NCBI GenBank assembly: GCA_023412975.1
Contig: JAEZRB010000146.1
Coordinates: 1 to 6,577 of the forward strand
Direction: 5' to 3'
From: Bacteroidota bacterium
GTDB taxonomy: Bacteria > Bacteroidota > Bacteroidia > Chitinophagales > Chitinophagaceae
DNA: 6,577 bases
Shown here: in pieces, positions 4,439-6,577 of the stretch
Layout: every line of letters starts with the position of its first letter
Numbering within the stretch: position 1 is the stretch's first letter
Notes under the pieces: generated by a model
Databases searched by the model: none
What the model was told of the DNA's origin: nothing
Seen by the model: only the letters and a program-made list of their open reading frames with translations
Program-made: the position numbers and the translations under genes

Positions 4439-6577
4439 ATGCAATTGCCCATCGACACTACGATCACAAACAAGACCAGGTCATGGGCGGGACATATCAG
4501 CATTGTTTTAATCGCGATCCCTGTTTTGATTTTACTGGGCTGGCAACTAAATGTTTATTTTTTAAAGACCTTTTTCCTGCCACCGGTCAGCATGCACCCC
4601 ATCGTTGCGGTGTGCTTTATTTTACTAGGTCTCGCGGCACGCCTTCAATACGCCAGGCTGGATTCAACACCTGCTGTATTACTGGCGATTGTTGTGATAC
4701 TAATTGGACTTGCGAAAATCGCCAGCCTGGTTTTTGGTTTTGATTTTATACCTGAAGATGAAACTACTGTCAGCCCTACCAGTAAAATTTCCGCGGTATC
4801 GGCATTTTGTTTTGTGTTGTCGGGTCTCACGCTACTCATGCGACGTCGGGGTAGATTGGGGGCTTGTCATTTTCTCGGGCTGGTAACCGCGTTTATAAGC
4901 CTGCTTTTCCTGCTGGGCTATGTGTACCAGGTGCGAAGTTTTTTGAACCTGCACAACCAGATTTTCATGGCGGCTCCCGCTGCATTATGTTTTTTCCTTT
5001 TTACACTTCATATACTTTTTAGCGACCCTGACAAAGGAGTAATGAAACAACTTACTTCAACGCTAAGCGGTAGCCTTGTCGCACGGGTACTCGTTCCAGC
5101 GGCCATCGTTATTCCAGCTGTGCTGGGCTTATTGCGGCTGCAGGGTAACTGGACCGGACTTTATTCCAATGAATTCGGCACAACCATGTATGTGCTGAGC
5201 ATCATTGTGATCTTTGTAAGTATTATCTGGTATAATGCCTGGTTGCTAAACAAGAGGGACCTGTTGAAAAAACAAACCGAAGACACGCTGCGTGAGCGAG
5301 AAAAGTATATCCAGGCTATCTTACAAAATGCGCCGGATGCAGTGGTAGTAATAGATACGGCGGGTATAGTAACCAAATGGAACCAAGAGGCAAAGTCGAT
5401 TTTTGGCTGGACGGATGAAGAAGCAAAGGGGCGCTTATTAAGCGAACTCATCATTCCACCAGATCTTCGGGAACGACATAGTATTGGCATGCGGCGTTAT
5501 CTTGAAACCGGCCAGGCCAATATTCTTGGTAAAACAATCGATATCCAGGCCATACGTAAAGACGGTTCGTCACTAGATGTTTCTCTCCGGGTGTCACTGT
5601 TGCGACAGGAAAATAAAAAATTCTTTATCGGCTTTATACGCGATATCACGGAGCGAAAGGAAATGGAAGAAAAGCTGTTGCTGTTTGAACGCAACCCGCT
5701 TCCCATGTGGATGCTGAGCCTTCCCGAATATAAGGTCATCGATGTAAACAATGCGGCGCTCGAGCAATACGGTTATCAGCGTGAAGAATTTCTCAATCTC
5801 AATATATATGACCTGAGACCACCAGATGAATATGAGCGACTAAAACAAAATACAAGCACTTCGTTCAGGGGTATTCATCATGCGGGAATCTGGCGGCATA
5901 TCAAAAAAGACAAAACAATAATTTTTGTTGATGTCGTTACTTACGACCTCGTTTACATGGGTCAGCAGACCAGGCTGGTACTGGCCAATAATGTAACCGA
6001 GAAATATATCGCCGAAGAAAAATTGAAAGAATCCTACGAGGCCATCCGCAAACTCACCGGGCACCTGCAGCAGGTACGAGAAGAAGAAAGACTTTATATC
6101 TCACGTGAGATACATGATGAGCTCGGCCAGTTGCTGACAGTTTTAAAAATGGACGTCTCCTGGTTGAATAAAAAACTTGATTCACCTGGTGAACCGGTGA
6201 AAACAAAACTGGGTGAGATAATGGGTGTTATTGACACCACGTCAAAAACGATTCGTCGCATTGCATCTGAGTTGCGCCCTAGTCTGCTTGATGACCTTGG
6301 ACTATTGGCTGCGATGGAATGGCATCTCGAAGAATTTGAAAAACGATCCGGCATCAGAAAAAAATTACAGGTGCCTGATGCAGAAATACCTTTACCAGAT
6401 GCGTTTAAAATCGGGATATTCCGTATTTTTCAGGAATCATTGACCAATGTAGCAAGGCATTCGGGTGCAACGGAAGTAATGGTCAGTTTATCGCTGGAGA
6501 ATAAGCAACTGGTTCTAGTCATTCGCGATAATGGTAATGGGTTGGTGGATAAGCAGGGAAACAGGAGAACTCTCGGG
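4439..6577 (+). CDS. Membrane PAS-PAS sensor histidine kinase (HisKA_3 type), 3' end cut by window
   Basis: An uninterrupted frame of 713 codons from the ATG at 4439 to the last base. About eight hydrophobic segments (roughly residues 19-38, 54-70, 78-100, 118-134, 144-164, 176-195, 215-233, 248-270) form a membrane sensor. A charged linker follows, then PAS domain 1 (about 288-405, ending in FIGFIRDITERKEMEEKL) and PAS domain 2 (about 413-525, with NPLPMWMLSLPEYKVIDVNN). The HisKA_3 dimerisation domain has the phospho-acceptor His559 in SREIHDELGQ, followed by ELRPSLLDDLGLLAAMEW (611-628). The ATPase domain shows the N box QESLTNVARHSGA (Asn670) and the G1 box DNGNGL (Asp697); the window ends at RTLG, where the G2 box would begin. 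Only about 40-60 residues are probably missing. HisKA_3 kinases phosphorylate NarL/LuxR-type response regulators, so one may lie downstream. The signal sensed is unknown. The A-rich leader AAAGAAAATT precedes the ATG. Confidence 0.93.
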   Translation, partial: MQLPIDTTITNKTRSWAGHISIVLIAIPVLILLGWQLNVYFLKTFFLPPVSMHPIVAVCFILLGLAARLQYARLDSTPAVLLAIVVILIGLAKIASLVFGFDFIPEDETTVSPTSKISAVSAFCFVLSGLTLLMRRRGRLGACHFLGLVTAFISLLFLLGYVYQVRSFLNLHNQIFMAAPAALCFFLFTLHILFSDPDKGVMKQLTSTLSGSLVARVLVPAAIVIPAVLGLLRLQGNWTGLYSNEFGTTMYVLSIIVIFVSIIWYNAWLLNKRDLLKKQTEDTLREREKYIQAILQNAPDAVVVIDTAGIVTKWNQEAKSIFGWTDEEAKGRLLSELIIPPDLRERHSIGMRRYLETGQANILGKTIDIQAIRKDGSSLDVSLRVSLLRQENKKFFIGFIRDITERKEMEEKLLLFERNPLPMWMLSLPEYKVIDVNNAALEQYGYQREEFLNLNIYDLRPPDEYERLKQNTSTSFRGIHHAGIWRHIKKDKTIIFVDVVTYDLVYMGQQTRLVLANNVTEKYIAEEKLKESYEAIRKLTGHLQQVREEERLYISREIHDELGQLLTVLKMDVSWLNKKLDSPGEPVKTKLGEIMGVIDTTSKTIRRIASELRPSLLDDLGLLAAMEWHLEEFEKRSGIRKKLQVPDAEIPLPDAFKIGIFRIFQESLTNVARHSGATEVMVSLSLENKQLVLVIRDNGNGLVDKQGNRRTLG

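Noticed and set aside
4345..4743. Plus-strand open frame of 132 codons overlapping the kinase start
   Set aside because: It is in another frame from the kinase, whose membrane helices begin in the same region. Its translation is rich in Cys and His without domain structure, and the nearby GAGGAGGG lies after its ATG, not before.
5161..6354. Several minus-strand open frames of 74-109 codons under the kinase gene
   Set aside because: All are shadows of the continuous kinase frame, which shows PAS, HisKA_3 and ATPase motifs throughout.
1..6577. CRISPR array, tRNA, rRNA, insertion sequence or prophage signals
   Set aside because: I looked for regular direct repeats, transposase or integrase motifs and terminal inverted repeats, and saw none. 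Intergenic gaps are all under 300 bases.

Overview
The window looks like chromosomal DNA from a member of the Bacteroidota, most likely Chitinophagaceae or a close relative. The grounds are the style of the proteins: a SPASM radical SAM protein, a YkuD_2-type L,D-transpeptidase, a DinB-like protein and a PAS/HisKA_3 kinase of kinds common in that group. Several gene starts also lie just downstream of TAnnTTTG boxes (the Bacteroidota -7 element), and Shine-Dalgarno sequences are generally absent. The taxonomic call rests on memory of the families; no search was run.

Layout: five genes lie on the minus strand and one on the plus strand. Read in their own direction, from right to left, the minus genes are a MATE-family exporter (4229 to 2808) ending in a strong intrinsic terminator (about 2711-2750); a secreted L,D-transpeptidase (2653 to 1925) with its own probable promoter and terminator (about 1860-1895); a radical SAM/SPASM protein (1842 to 811) whose stop overlaps the start of a DinB-like protein (818 to 300); and the N-terminal 67 codons of a MarR-family regulator (201 to 1), which runs off the left edge. 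On the plus strand a large membrane histidine kinase (4439 to 6577) diverges from the MATE gene and runs off the right edge inside its ATPase domain. Neither edge gene has a stop codon in the window.

How the genes may work together: the radical SAM and DinB genes overlap by 8 bp and are probably translationally coupled. The MATE gene and the kinase share a divergent intergenic region holding a perfect 18-bp palindrome, a candidate operator or leader hairpin for the exporter. A second, imperfect palindrome lies upstream of the MarR gene and could be an autoregulatory site. The kinase is of the NarL/LuxR-partner type (HisKA_3), so a response regulator may follow just outside the window. The rest looks like ordinary housekeeping or accessory chromosome: I see no mobile element, CRISPR array, tRNA or rRNA. 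Nothing here is convincingly a new defence or biosynthetic system. The least explained parts are the radical SAM/DinB pair and the kinase's multi-spanning membrane sensor.
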